From assembly GCF_914484835.1 (NCBI RefSeq), contig NZ_CAJZAR010000040.1:1-64000 (forward strand): DNA of 64,000 nucleotides, read 5' to 3'. The translations under genes and the position numbers were made by a program. This document shows, in pieces, positions 32,971-42,530 of the stretch (position 1 is the first letter of the stretch; every line of letters starts with the position of its first letter). This stretch comes from Paraburkholderia tropica (lineage in GTDB: Bacteria; Pseudomonadota; Gammaproteobacteria; Burkholderiales; Burkholderiaceae). Below the pieces are notes generated by a model that had not been told where the DNA came from, made no database searches, and saw only the letters and a program-made list of their open reading frames with translations.

Positions 32971-33843
32971 ATGGACAAGCTCGAACAGTTTCTGACCCGC
33001 GCCGAAGCACTGCTCGGCCGCCTCGAATCCGTGCTGCCGCCGGCGACGCCCGAAGTCGACTGGAACTCGGCGATCGCGTTCCGCTGGCGCAAGCGCCAGG
33101 GCCGCGGCTTCCTGCAAGCGGTCCCGGCGATCTCGACGATCGCGCTCGACGACCTGCAGAACATCGACCGCCAGAAGGACCTCATCGACCGCAACACGCG
33201 CCAGTTCGTGCAGAAGAAGCCCGCGAACAACGTGCTGCTGACGGGCGCGCGCGGCACCGGCAAGTCGTCGCTGATCAAGGCCTGCCTGAACGCCTACGCG
33301 CACGACGGCCTGCGCCTGATCGAAGTCGACAAGGACGATCTGCACGATCTCGGCGATATCGTCGATCTGATTTCGACGCGTCCCGAACGCTTCATCGTGT
33401 TCTGCGACGATCTCTCGTTCGAGGACGGCGAGTCGGGCTACAAGGCGCTCAAGGTGGCGCTCGACGGCTCGGTGGCCGCGCAGTCGGACAACGTGCTGAT
33501 CTACGCGACCTCGAACCGCCGCCATCTGCTGCCCGAGTACATGAGCGACAACGAGTCCTACAAGCACATGCCCGACGGTGAGATTCATCCGGGCGAAGTG
33601 GTGGAAGAGAAGATCTCGCTGTCGGAACGTTTCGGCCTGTGGGTCAGCTTCTATCCGTTCAAGCAGGACGACTATCTGACGATCGTCGGCCACTGGCTGC
33701 GTCACTTCGAATGCAGCGACGCCGAAGTGGAATCGGCGCGCGGCGACGCGCTCGTCTGGGCGCTGGAGCGCGGTTCGCGCTCGGGCCGCGTGGCGTGGCA
33801 ATTCGCGCGCGACTGGTCGGGCAAGAAGGCGCAAGAGGCATGA
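32971..33843 (+). CDS. DUF815-family AAA-type ATPase
   Basis: A 290-residue P-loop ATPase of unknown role. Walker A GARGTGKS lies at 92-99 and the Walker B-like FIVFCDDLSFEDGE near 140-153, followed by a sensor-like YATSNRRHLLPEY. The ~60 N-terminal residues are helical and include an FRWRKRQGRGFL segment. It is cytoplasmic, with no signal or membrane helix. It starts 30 bp after argJ and overlaps the MutT-like gene by 4 bp (33840-33843), so the three are probably co-transcribed. Function is not known to me. Confidence 0.85.
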   Translation: MDKLEQFLTRAEALLGRLESVLPPATPEVDWNSAIAFRWRKRQGRGFLQAVPAISTIALDDLQNIDRQKDLIDRNTRQFVQKKPANNVLLTGARGTGKSSLIKACLNAYAHDGLRLIEVDKDDLHDLGDIVDLISTRPERFIVFCDDLSFEDGESGYKALKVALDGSVAAQSDNVLIYATSNRRHLLPEYMSDNESYKHMPDGEIHPGEVVEEKISLSERFGLWVSFYPFKQDDYLTIVGHWLRHFECSDAEVESARGDALVWALERGSRSGRVAWQFARDWSGKKAQEA

Positions 33844-34280
33844 GCGAGCAAGGCAAGGATGGCGCGAGCGGCGCGAACAATAATCCGCAGGCGCGCCCCG
33901 TCACCGAGGTGGCCGTGGGCGTGCTGGTGCAGCCGGACGGGCGCTATTTGCTCGCGCAGCGTCCCGAGGGCAAGCCTTATGCGGGCTACTGGGAATTTCC
34001 CGGCGGCAAGCTGGAACAGGGCGAGTCGGTCGAGGCCGCGCTCGCGCGCGAACTGCACGAAGAACTGGGCATCGACGTGAAGGCTTGCCATCGCTGGCAT
34101 ACGCTCGAACACGATTATCCGCATGCCTACGTGCGGCTCTACTTCTGCAAGGTCACCGAGTGGACCGGCGAGCCGCATGGCCGCGAGGGCCAAGCGTTCG
34201 TCTGGCAGTCGCTGCCGGCCAGCGTCGAGCCGCTGCTGCCGGCGACCATTCCCGTGCTGGAGTGGCTCGCGGCGGAGTAA
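33840..34280 (+). CDS. Nudix hydrolase of the MutT type (8-oxo-dGTP diphosphatase-like)
   Basis: A 146-residue Nudix enzyme. The Nudix box is intact in GGKLEQGESVEAA followed by RELHEELGI (GX5EX7REUXEEXGU). EFPGGK and the length fit MutT, which removes oxidised dGTP. About 18 polar residues precede the domain. The ATG at 33840 overlaps the DUF815 stop (ATGA). The substrate is inferred from family resemblance; other nucleotide substrates are possible. Confidence 0.88.
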   Translation: MSEQGKDGASGANNNPQARPVTEVAVGVLVQPDGRYLLAQRPEGKPYAGYWEFPGGKLEQGESVEAALARELHEELGIDVKACHRWHTLEHDYPHAYVRLYFCKVTEWTGEPHGREGQAFVWQSLPASVEPLLPATIPVLEWLAAE

Positions 34281-34298
34281 GCGCGACGCTGTAAAGAC

Positions 34299-34333
34299 AA
34301 AAGCCGCGGTGCGATGAGCACAGCGGCTTTTTT
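34299..34333. terminator. Rho-independent terminator, MutT gene / yacG
   Basis: AAGCCGC (34301-34307) pairs with GCGGCTT (34323-34329), and GTGC with GCAC closes a GATGA loop. T6 follows on the plus strand and A-rich DNA precedes it, between two convergent genes. Confidence 0.85.
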
Positions 34334-34369
34334 CATTGGGGCGCGGATCGCCTGGATCTGGCGGCGCGC

Positions 34370-34567
34370 TTACTGACGCGTATCCGTGGGCGGCGCTTCG
34401 TCGTCCGGCGGCGTGTCTTCCTCGTTGCCGCCGATCCGGTACTTTTCGGCGGCCCAGGCGCCCAGATCCATCTGCTTGCAGCGTTCGGAGCAGAAAGGGC
34501 GGAAGCGGTTTTCGGGAACCCAGCGGACATCCTTGCCGCAGGTCGGACATTTCACGACAGTGGTCAT
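34370..34567 (-). CDS. yacG: DNA gyrase inhibitor YacG
   Basis: A 65-residue zinc protein. Four Cys form the site: CPTC at 7-10 and FCSERC at 25-30. The phrase [18 protein letters not shown] is diagnostic. E. coli YacG binds GyrB and blocks DNA binding. The C-terminal ~20 residues are acidic and Pro-rich. It is the last gene of the minus-strand run coaE-zapD-yacG, the same association as in many proteobacteria. Confidence 0.94.
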   Translation of the reverse strand: MTTVVKCPTCGKDVRWVPENRFRPFCSERCKQMDLGAWAAEKYRIGGNEEDTPPDDEAPPTDTRQ

Positions 34568-34653
34568 TCGGTCGAACGTTCAGTAGCTGTGCGCCGCCGA
34601 CGGGCGGCGCGGTTGGCAAGGTGTGGCAGGCGCCGTGGCCGTGCTCAGCGTGC

Positions 34654-35469
<816 letters not shown>

Positions 35470-35476
35470 CTACTGT

Positions 35477-35619
35477 CGCAATCGCACACGGCCCGCGATT
35501 GCGTGAGACCCTACTCCAGCTGTGTGTCGCGCCGCGATGTGGCGCGCAATCCGGCCATTTTCAGGCCCTGATCGCGCGCGGCGAACGCAGCATGGCGCGT
35601 GGTTGCAGCATGCGTTCGC
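35477..35619. other. Hairpin-rich coaE-zapD gap
   Basis: Two strong palindromes lie in the 224-bp gap. One is CGCAATCGC (35477-35485) with GCGATTGCG (35495-35503). The other is GCGAACGCA (35581-35589) with TGCGTTCGC (35611-35619), with further GC pairing outside. Neither is followed by a T-tract. No coding signal is seen. Confidence 0.55.
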
Positions 35620-35633
35620 GCCGCGTCCGTCTG

Positions 35634-36269
35634 CTAACGCGCAGTGTTTTGCGCGCCCGCAAGCGCGAGATAGCGCCGATGCAGTATTTCGACGTCCTGC
35701 GCGAGCGTGTCGAGCGTGGCGCCGTCGTTGACGATCACATCGTCGGCGGCCGCGAGGCGCGCATCGCGCGTGGCCTGGCGCGCGATGATCGCTTCCACCT
35801 GCTCGCGGCTGAAGCCGTTGCGGCGCATCACACGCCCGATCTGCGTTTGCACGCTGCAATCGACGACGAGCACGCGCGCAACGCGCGACTTCCACGCGCC
35901 TGACTCGACGAGCAGCGGCACGACCACGATCACATACGGCCCGTTCGCCTCGCGCGTTTCGCGCTCCGTTTCCGTGCGGATCAGCGGATGCGTGATGGCC
36001 TCGAGCCGCTTGCGCGCGGCTTCGTCGCTGAACACGAGTGCGCGCATGCGGGCGCGATCCATCGAGCCGTCGGCGGCGACGAATTCGGGGCCGAATTGCG
36101 CGGCGATCGGCGCCATCGCCAGGCCGCCGGGCGCGGTGATGCGATGCGCGATCACGTCCGTATCGACGAGCGGCACGCCGCGCGCCGCGAACAGGTCGGC
36201 AACCGTGGACTTGCCGCTGCCGATGCCGCCCGTGAGACCCAGCGTGAAAGGATCAATCGTTGCAGTCAT
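35634..36269 (-). CDS. coaE: Dephospho-CoA kinase
   Basis: A 211-residue P-loop kinase doing the last step of coenzyme A synthesis. The P-loop [11 protein letters not shown] is at 11-21, followed by DTDVIAH and ITHPLIR, both CoaE hallmarks. The length is typical. It starts 3 bp after the pilD stop on the same strand, so it is probably translated from the pil transcript. The pilD-coaE link recurs in many proteobacteria. Confidence 0.95.
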   Translation of the reverse strand: MTATIDPFTLGLTGGIGSGKSTVADLFAARGVPLVDTDVIAHRITAPGGLAMAPIAAQFGPEFVAADGSMDRARMRALVFSDEAARKRLEAITHPLIRTETERETREANGPYVIVVVPLLVESGAWKSRVARVLVVDCSVQTQIGRVMRRNGFSREQVEAIIARQATRDARLAAADDVIVNDGATLDTLAQDVEILHRRYLALAGAQNTAR

Positions 36270-36272
36270 CGA

Positions 36273-37238
36273 TCAGGTCCCCCAGGCGAAGGCGGCGAAC
36301 GCCGCATAGAGCGGCGTGCCCGCGAACAGCGTGATGAGCGCGCCCGCGGCGAGATAAGGTCCGAACGGCAGCGGTTCTTCGAAACGCATGCGCCCGCTCG
36401 ACGTTGCAACGAGACCGACGACAGCGCCCGCCACCGCCGCGATCACGACGATCTGCGGCAGCGCGCTCCAGCCGAGCCACGCGCCGAGCGCCGCGAGCAG
36501 CTTGAAGTCGCCGTGTCCCATGCCTTCGACGCCACGCAGCAGTTTGAACAGCCAGTAGACGCACCAGAGCGCGACGTAGCCGGCCACCGCGCCGATCACG
36601 GCCGCGTGCAGATCGGTGAACGTTTCCGCGAGATTGACGAGCAGCCCGGCCCAGACGAGCGGAAGCGTGAGCGCGTCGGGCAGCAACTGATGTTCCAGGT
36701 CGATGGCGCTCATGGCGATCAGCGCCGCGCACAGCACGAACGCCGCAAGCGCCTTGCCCGTGGGACCGAACGCGAGCAGCGCGGCGACGGCGCACGCGGC
36801 GCTGGCGATCTCGATGGCCGGATAGCGGGCGCTCACCCGCGCATGACAGTGCGAGCAGCGGCCGCGTAGCGCGAGCCAGCTGACGAGCGGAATGTTCTCC
36901 CACGCGCGCAGGACGTGGCCGCAATGCGGGCACGCGCTGCGCGGCAGCCAGAGGTTGTAGCGTGCGGGCAGGCCGTCGTCGGCGAACAGTTCGGCGGATG
37001 TGTCGGCGGATGTCTCGGTGGACGTTGCAGCGTGGCCGAGCGCGTCGGCGGCATCGGCGCGCCATGCGCGTTCGAGCATGATCGGCAGACGATGGATCAC
37101 GACGTTCAGGAAGCTGCCGACGACGAGGCCGATGACGATCGCGAAGCCCATCAGCACGCCTTGCGGCAAGAGCGCGAGGGCGGCGGTGAAGGGCAGCGCG
37201 GACGAAGCCGCATCGGCGGATGCAAGGGAGACGGGCAT
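36273..37238 (-). CDS. pilD: Type IV prepilin peptidase / N-methyltransferase PilD
   Basis: A 321-residue inner-membrane aspartyl protease (A24 family) that cleaves and methylates prepilins. The N-terminal cytoplasmic domain has two CxxC pairs (CPHC and CSHC) around NIPLVSWLALRGR. Catalytic Asp residues lie in AIDLEHQLLPD and in the GxGD motif GHGDFKLLAALG. An unusual ~30-residue segment rich in Thr, Asp and Ala precedes the first CxxC. It is adjacent to pilC (30 bp) and coaE (3 bp). Confidence 0.93.
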   Translation of the reverse strand: MPVSLASADAASSALPFTAALALLPQGVLMGFAIVIGLVVGSFLNVVIHRLPIMLERAWRADAADALGHAATSTETSADTSAELFADDGLPARYNLWLPRSACPHCGHVLRAWENIPLVSWLALRGRCSHCHARVSARYPAIEIASAACAVAALLAFGPTGKALAAFVLCAALIAMSAIDLEHQLLPDALTLPLVWAGLLVNLAETFTDLHAAVIGAVAGYVALWCVYWLFKLLRGVEGMGHGDFKLLAALGAWLGWSALPQIVVIAAVAGAVVGLVATSSGRMRFEEPLPFGPYLAAGALITLFAGTPLYAAFAAFAWGT

Positions 37239-37268
37239 GAGTGGGGGAACCGTAATCTGGCAGCGATG

Positions 37269-38489
37269 CTACACCACGTTGCCCAGTTGAATGATGGGAA
37301 GATACATCGCGACCACGAGGCCGCCGACCAGCGCGCCGAGCACGACGATGACGAGCGGTTCGCACAGGCTCGCGACGAGCGCGATTCTTTCGTCCACCTG
37401 ACGGTCGGCGAGCGCGGCGACGTCGAGCAGCATGGCGTCGAGCGCGCCCGATTCTTCGGCGACCGCGACCGGCTGAATCACGTCGAGCGGAAAGCAGCCC
37501 GTTGCGCGCATCGAGGCGGCGAGCCGTTCGCCGTGCCGCAGACGTGCGCTGATGCCCGCGCTCGCACGGTCGAAGAAGGCGTTGCCGCTCGCGTGCGTGA
37601 GCGAGTCGAAGGCGTCGGCGAGCGGCGTGCCGGCGGCGAGCAAGGTGCCGAGCGCGCGGCTCCAGCGCGCCGCGCACAAGGTAGTGAGCAGCGCGCCGAC
37701 GAACGGCATACCGAGCACGATGCGCCCGAACGCGAGACGCGCGGCTTCGGAGCGCCGCAACAGCGTGTGCGTGCCAAACGCGCCTGCGCATGCACACGCG
37801 GCGGCGGGCACGCTCCAGCGCGCGGCGGCGGCCGAGAGCATCAGCACGAACTGCGTGGGCGCGGGCAGCGCGGCGCCGAAGCCGTCGAAGATCTGCTTGA
37901 ACGTCGGCACGACCCAGATCAGCAGCGCGGCGGTGATGGCGACCGCGAACAGCAGCACGGCGACGGGATAGGTCAGCGCGGCGCGCACTTTCGCGCGCTG
38001 TGCCGCGCCGCGCTCGCGGTCGTCGGCGATGCGCGCGAGCACGGCGGCGAGCGCGCCCGACGCCTCACCCACGGCGACGAGCTGGCAATACAGTTGGCCG
38101 AAACGCGACGGATGCCGCGCAAGCGAATCGGCGAAACGCGTGCCCGCGAGAATGTCGCGCGCGAGCGCGGCGGCGATGCGCGGCATGCCGTGCGGTCCCG
38201 GCGATTGCGCGAGCAGGTCGAGCGAGCCTGCAAGCGGCAGGCCCGCGCGCAGCAGACTCGCGAGTTGACGCGTGAAGCGCGTGACGTCGGCGTGATTCGC
38301 GCGCGGCTTCGGTGCGGGACCGCGCCGCACGATGGCGGTCGCGGCGATGCGTTCGTGCTTGAGCTTGAGACGCACGGCGGCGGCATCGAATGCGATCAAC
38401 GAGCCGCGCCGAGGCGATCCGTGTGCGTCGAGGCCGCGCCATGCGAAGCGCGAGTCGGCCGCAGGCGCAGGGACGTGGCGGGCATTCAT
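37269..38489 (-). CDS. pilC: Type IV pilus / type II secretion inner-membrane platform protein PilC
   Basis: 406 residues. It has a short N-terminal region (FAWRGLDAHGSPRRGSL), then two T2SF repeats (FTRQLASLLRAGLPLAGSLDLLAQ and WSRALGTLLAAGTPLADAFDSL) and three membrane helices (about 195-215, 240-260, 380-400). It anchors the assembly ATPase at the inner membrane. The ATG at 38489 overlaps the pilB stop (ATGA, 38486-38489); longer in-frame starts lie inside pilB. GspF of a type II system is the alternative name. Confidence 0.9.
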   Translation of the reverse strand: MNARHVPAPAADSRFAWRGLDAHGSPRRGSLIAFDAAAVRLKLKHERIAATAIVRRGPAPKPRANHADVTRFTRQLASLLRAGLPLAGSLDLLAQSPGPHGMPRIAAALARDILAGTRFADSLARHPSRFGQLYCQLVAVGEASGALAAVLARIADDRERGAAQRAKVRAALTYPVAVLLFAVAITAALLIWVVPTFKQIFDGFGAALPAPTQFVLMLSAAAARWSVPAAACACAGAFGTHTLLRRSEAARLAFGRIVLGMPFVGALLTTLCAARWSRALGTLLAAGTPLADAFDSLTHASGNAFFDRASAGISARLRHGERLAASMRATGCFPLDVIQPVAVAEESGALDAMLLDVAALADRQVDERIALVASLCEPLVIVVLGALVGGLVVAMYLPIIQLGNVV

Positions 38490-39862
38490 GGCGTATCCGT
38501 CGCGGCCAGGGCTTCGGCGAGACTCGTGGTGCCGTCGCGCACGCGTGCGAGCGCGGCGTCGCGCAACGTGGCGACGCCTTCGGCGCGCGCCTGACGTGCA
38601 ATGTCGTGCGCGCTGCGCTTCGCCACGATCATCTCGCGCATGGCCGCGCTCACCGGCATGACTTCGTGAATGCCCACGCGCCCGCGATAACCGATGCCGT
38701 GACACGCCTCGCAACCGCGCGCCACGAATACCGACGAACTCAAGGGAGAATTCGATGCGCGCGCATCGTCTTCGAGACCGGCCGCGCGCAACGCCGCTGC
38801 GGACTCGTCCGATGGCACGCGGCACTGCGGACACAGCCGCCGCACGAGCCGCTGCGCCGTGACGAGCCGCAGCGCGGCGGCGAGGTTGTATGGTTCCACG
38901 CCGATGTCGATGAGCCGTGCGGCGGCGGCGGGCGCGTCGTTCGTATGCAGCGTGGAGAGTACGAGGTGGCCGGTCTGCGCCGCTTTCACCGCGACGCTGG
39001 CGGTCTCCTCGTCGCGGATCTCGCCGATCATGATCACGTCCGGGTCTTGCCGCAGCAGCGCGCGCAGCGCAAGCGCGAAGGTCAGTCCGGCTTTCTCGCG
39101 CACGTTGACCTGATTGATGCCCGCGAGCTGGATCTCGGCGGGATCTTCCACGGAGCACAGATTGCGCGAAGCGTCGTTGAGCCGTTGCAGAAAGCAGTAG
39201 AGCGACAGCGTCTTGCCGCTGCCCGTGGGGCCGGTCACCAGCACGAGTCCATGCGGTGCGGCGATGGCCGCGCCAAGTGTGCGCTGCTGCGCCTCGTCGA
39301 GACCGAGCGCGGCGAGCGAGAGATCGGCGGGCAGCGCTTCGAGCCGCCGCAGCACCAGCTTTTCTCCGTGGAGCGTAGGCAGCGAATTCACGCGATAGTC
39401 CTCGGCGGACGCGTGCTGTGCGAGCGGTGCAAGCCTGAGCCTGCCATCCTGGGGAATGCGCCGCTCGGCGATGTCCATGCGCGCGAGCACTTTCACGCGC
39501 GTGATGAACGCGTCGCGCAGATGCGCGGGCGGCCTGGCGATGTCGTGCAGGACGCCGTCGATGCGCACGCGAATGCGCCAGCCCTGTTCGAGCGGCTCGA
39601 CGTGCAGATCGGAGGCGTTGCGCCGCGCGGCTTCGCGCAGCGTGTCGGCGAGCAGGCGTACGGCGGGCGCGTCGTCGAGCGCGGCGGCGGGAGACGGCGT
39701 GTTCAGCGATGCACGCGCGCCGCCGCCGCCGCTGTTGCTGCTGGATAAGCCTTCGGCGGCCAGTGCGTGCGAACGATCAGGAATGGAAAACATCGAGAAC
39801 CGGCCCGAAGCCGCCGTGAGTGTGACGGCTTCATGATCGGCTGGCGCGACCGCGCGCGCCAC
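38486..39862 (-). CDS. pilB: Type IV pilus assembly ATPase PilB (GspE family), short form
   Basis: A 458-residue hexameric ATPase for pilus extension. After ~65 low-complexity residues it goes straight into the N2 domain (NASDLHVEPLEQGWRIRVRIDG). Walker A GPTGSGKT is at 211-218, followed by the Asp-box VEDPAEIQL, Walker B MIGEIRDEETA and the zinc motif CPQC...CEAC. The N1 (MshEN-like) domain of full-length PilB (~560 residues) is absent. The start is uncertain: 39793 (MFSIPDRSH) is an alternative. It lies 12 bp after the CorC-like gene. Confidence 0.88.
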   Translation of the reverse strand: MARAVAPADHEAVTLTAASGRFSMFSIPDRSHALAAEGLSSSNSGGGGARASLNTPSPAAALDDAPAVRLLADTLREAARRNASDLHVEPLEQGWRIRVRIDGVLHDIARPPAHLRDAFITRVKVLARMDIAERRIPQDGRLRLAPLAQHASAEDYRVNSLPTLHGEKLVLRRLEALPADLSLAALGLDEAQQRTLGAAIAAPHGLVLVTGPTGSGKTLSLYCFLQRLNDASRNLCSVEDPAEIQLAGINQVNVREKAGLTFALALRALLRQDPDVIMIGEIRDEETASVAVKAAQTGHLVLSTLHTNDAPAAAARLIDIGVEPYNLAAALRLVTAQRLVRRLCPQCRVPSDESAAALRAAGLEDDARASNSPLSSSVFVARGCEACHGIGYRGRVGIHEVMPVSAAMREMIVAKRSAHDIARQARAEGVATLRDAALARVRDGTTSLAEALAATDTP

Positions 39863-39874
39863 TCATCCGAACGG

Positions 39875-41203
39875 CTAACGTCCGGGCAGCAGCTTCTTCG
39901 CCTTGTCGAGCGGGCCCGCGCGGCCCTTGCTGGGTTTGGTGCCCGGCTTGAAGAGTTTGACGGTGCGCACCGCCTGATCGTCGCTGCGCAGCACTTCGAG
40001 CTTGACGTCGCCGATCTGCAGGCACACGTCGCCTTCGGGAATCTCTTCGAGCACTTCGAGGATCAGCCCGTTGAGCGTCTTCGGGCCGTCGGTCGGCAGC
40101 TTGATCTGCAGCCAGCGGTTGAGTTCGCGCAGCGGCATGCTGCCCGGCACGATGCATTCGCCTTCGTCGTTCCAGCCGCCGCGCCCGGTGCCGCTGCGCG
40201 GCATCGTCGTCGTGAATTCGCCGATCAATTCTTCGATGATGTCTTCCGGCGTGACGAGTCCTTCGAGCTCGCCGTACTCGTTCACGACCAGCGCGATGCG
40301 GTGACGGCTTTCCTGGAAGTACTGAAGTTGCTGGAACACGGCCGTGCCGGTCGGCACGAAGTAGGGCTCGGCGAGCAGTTCGCGCAGCGTCTCGCGCTCG
40401 AAATCCTGGTTATGCAGCGCGGCGAGCGTCTTGCGCACGTGCAGCACGCCGAGCACGCGGTCGATGTCGCCTTGATAGACGATCAGCTTGTTGTGATAGC
40501 AGGTCTCGAGCTGATGCAGGATGTCTTCGAGCGGCGCGTCGTAGTCGAGCGCTTCGATACGCCGGCGCGGAATCATCACGTCGTCGACGGTGATGTTTTC
40601 GAGGTCGAACAGATTCAGCAGGATGCTGCGGTGCTTGGTCGGCATGAAGCTGCCCGACTCGAGCACGATGGTGCGCAGTTCCTCGGTCGAGAGGCGCTGG
40701 TCGCGCGCCTTGTGCGTGTTGATGTGCAGCACGCGCAGGATGGCGTTCGCGAAACCGTTCACGAACCAGATCACGGGCTTGGTCACGCGCATCAGCGGCG
40801 CGATCAGCAGACTCGCGGGCAGCGCGATCTTCTCGGGAAAGGTGGCGCCGACGATCTTCGGCGTGATTTCCGCGAACACGATGATCAGAAACGCAACGAT
40901 GCCGGTGGCGACCGACAGCACCAGATTGTCGTGGCCGAACGTGTGCAGCGCGATCGAGGTGGTGAGCACCGGAATGATCGTGTTGAACAGATTGTTGCCG
41001 ATCAGGATGACCGAGAGCAGCAGGTCAGGGCGGACGAGCAGCTTCTGGGTAGTCTTCGCGCCGAGCGCGCCGTGGCTCGCGAGATATTTGAGCCGATGGC
41101 GGTTGAGCGCCATCATCGCCGTTTCGGAGATGGAGAAGAAGCTGGAGCAGATGAGCAGGACGAAAACGGCGGAAATCTGCGCCCATAAGGGAAGGTGGTC
41201 CAC
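39875..41203 (-). CDS. CNNM/CorC-family (HlyC/CorC) membrane transporter
   Basis: 442 residues. An N-terminal DUF21/CNNM membrane domain of three to four helices (IFVLLICSSFFSISETAMMALNR near the start) is followed by paired CBS domains (about 205-325: VDDVMIPRRR, LVTPEDIIEELIGE) and a C-terminal CorC_HlyC domain. The family is tied to Mg2+/Co2+ efflux. It is the first gene of a minus-strand run reaching pilB after 12 bp. The substrate is inferred from family only. Confidence 0.9.
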   Translation of the reverse strand: MDHLPLWAQISAVFVLLICSSFFSISETAMMALNRHRLKYLASHGALGAKTTQKLLVRPDLLLSVILIGNNLFNTIIPVLTTSIALHTFGHDNLVLSVATGIVAFLIIVFAEITPKIVGATFPEKIALPASLLIAPLMRVTKPVIWFVNGFANAILRVLHINTHKARDQRLSTEELRTIVLESGSFMPTKHRSILLNLFDLENITVDDVMIPRRRIEALDYDAPLEDILHQLETCYHNKLIVYQGDIDRVLGVLHVRKTLAALHNQDFERETLRELLAEPYFVPTGTAVFQQLQYFQESRHRIALVVNEYGELEGLVTPEDIIEELIGEFTTTMPRSGTGRGGWNDEGECIVPGSMPLRELNRWLQIKLPTDGPKTLNGLILEVLEEIPEGDVCLQIGDVKLEVLRSDDQAVRTVKLFKPGTKPSKGRAGPLDKAKKLLPGR

Positions 41204-41380
41204 GCTTGGAGACAGTGAGGGGAGCGGATGGGGAAACTATAACAGAGGGTGCGCGCGCCAAATTCGCGCGGGGCGGGTGCTTGTCGCCACGTTGGCCGTT
41301 GGGATAAGACGTTCCGGTCTGCGAGGCCGATGTGGCCAGATGCAGCCGGTGCGCAGCGCACGCACGAAAAAAGGACGAAA

Positions 41381-41413
41381 AAAAACCGCACAACGTTGTG
41401 TGCGGTTTTTTTT
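41381..41413 (-). terminator. Rho-independent terminator beside tRNA-Pro
   Basis: CCGCAC (41386-41391) pairs with GTGCGG (41400-41405) around an AACGTTGT loop. It is flanked by an A-run and a T-run, so it can act on either strand. On the minus strand it follows the tRNA-Pro 3' end by about 8 nt. Confidence 0.8.
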
Positions 41414-41420
41414 GAAATTC

Positions 41421-41497
41421 TGGTCGGGGTGAGAGGATTCGAACCTCCGGCCTCTACGTCCCGAACGTAGCGCTCTACCAGGCTAAGCTACACCCCG
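41421..41497 (-). tRNA. tRNA-Pro (anticodon CGG)
   Basis: 77 nt on the minus strand. Acceptor CGGGGTG pairs with CACCCCG, discriminator A, and CCA is encoded (41421-41423 complement). The anticodon arm is CTACG-TTCGGGA-CGTAG, so the anticodon CGG reads CCG. The T-arm has GGTTCGAATCC. Its 5' end is 40 bp from the stop of ispB on the same strand, so it could be co-transcribed or have its own promoter. Confidence 0.97.
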
Positions 41498-41537
41498 AAT
41501 TTTTACTGCCAGAACTCTTCGATCTGCTTCGTCTTGT

Positions 41538-42530
41538 TCAAGACTGGCGCGTCGTCGAGTAAGAACATAATTCTAGCAGGCTCTCTTTGTATTGGGAAGA
41601 GGGAAATGAAGAAATTGCATCGGCGGCTGCTTGAGCCTCGGCTTTCGCGCATTGCAGCGTGTGATCGAGCGCGCCCGAACGCGTGATCGCCGCGAAGATT
41701 TCGTCGAAGCGCGTGGTGCCGCCTTGCTCGATCGCCTCGCGCGCGAGCGCCGCTTCCGCGGGCGTGCCGTGCTCGATCAGCCAGATCAGCGGCAGGGTGG
41801 GCTTGCCTTCGCGCAGGTCGTCGCCGGCGTTCTTGCCCATCGATTCGGGCGTGCCCGTGTAGTCGAGCCAGTCGTCCATGATCTGGAACGCCGTGCCGAT
41901 GCGTCGGCCGTATTCCGCCGCCGCTTCTTCCGTGCGCGCGTCGGCGCCCGAGAGCACCGCGCCCAGCTGCGCCGCCGCCTCGAACAGCTTCGCCGTCTTG
42001 TAGCGGATCACTTGCATGTAGCGCGTGGTGTCCACGTCGGCATCATGCATGTTCAGGAGTTGCAGCACTTCCCCTTCGGAAATGATCGTGGTGGCCTGCG
42101 AGAGGATTTCCATCACGCGCATCTTGCCCACGCCCACCATCATCTCGAACGAGCGCGAATACAGATAGTCGCCCACCAGTACGCTCGCCGCGTTGCCGAA
42201 CAGCGCGTTGGCCGTCTGGCGGCCGCGCCGCAGGTCCGATTCGTCGACGACGTCGTCGTGCAGCAGCGTGGCCGTATGGATGAACTCGACCACCGCCGCG
42301 AGCGTATGCCGCTGCGGGCCGCGGTCGCCGAGCGCGCCGGCCACGAGCAGCAGCAGCGCCGGACGCAGCCGCTTGCCGCCCGCACTGATGATGTACTCGG
42401 AGATCTGATTGATCAGCATCACCTCGGACGCCAGACTCTGCCGGATGACACGGTTCACCTGCTCCATGTCGCTGGCGATGGGGGCAAGCAGGGTGGCTGC
42501 GCTGGGGGAGGGGGTGGCAGTGGACGACAT
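41538..42530 (-). CDS. ispB: Octaprenyl diphosphate synthase (trans-polyprenyl synthase)
   Basis: A 330-residue all-trans polyprenyl synthase that supplies the ubiquinone side chain. The first Asp-rich motif LLHDDVVDESDLRRG lies near 89-103 and the second, FQIMDDWLDYTG, near 216. GGKRLRPALL is the substrate loop. It is divergent from rplU, the classic ispB/rplU arrangement. The first ~20 residues are Ser/Thr/Pro-rich and may be over-called; Met22 is an alternative start. Product chain length (C40) is inferred from family. Confidence 0.93.
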   Translation of the reverse strand: MSSTATPSPSAATLLAPIASDMEQVNRVIRQSLASEVMLINQISEYIISAGGKRLRPALLLLVAGALGDRGPQRHTLAAVVEFIHTATLLHDDVVDESDLRRGRQTANALFGNAASVLVGDYLYSRSFEMMVGVGKMRVMEILSQATTIISEGEVLQLLNMHDADVDTTRYMQVIRYKTAKLFEAAAQLGAVLSGADARTEEAAAEYGRRIGTAFQIMDDWLDYTGTPESMGKNAGDDLREGKPTLPLIWLIEHGTPAEAALAREAIEQGGTTRFDEIFAAITRSGALDHTLQCAKAEAQAAADAISSFPSSQYKESLLELCSYSTTRQS

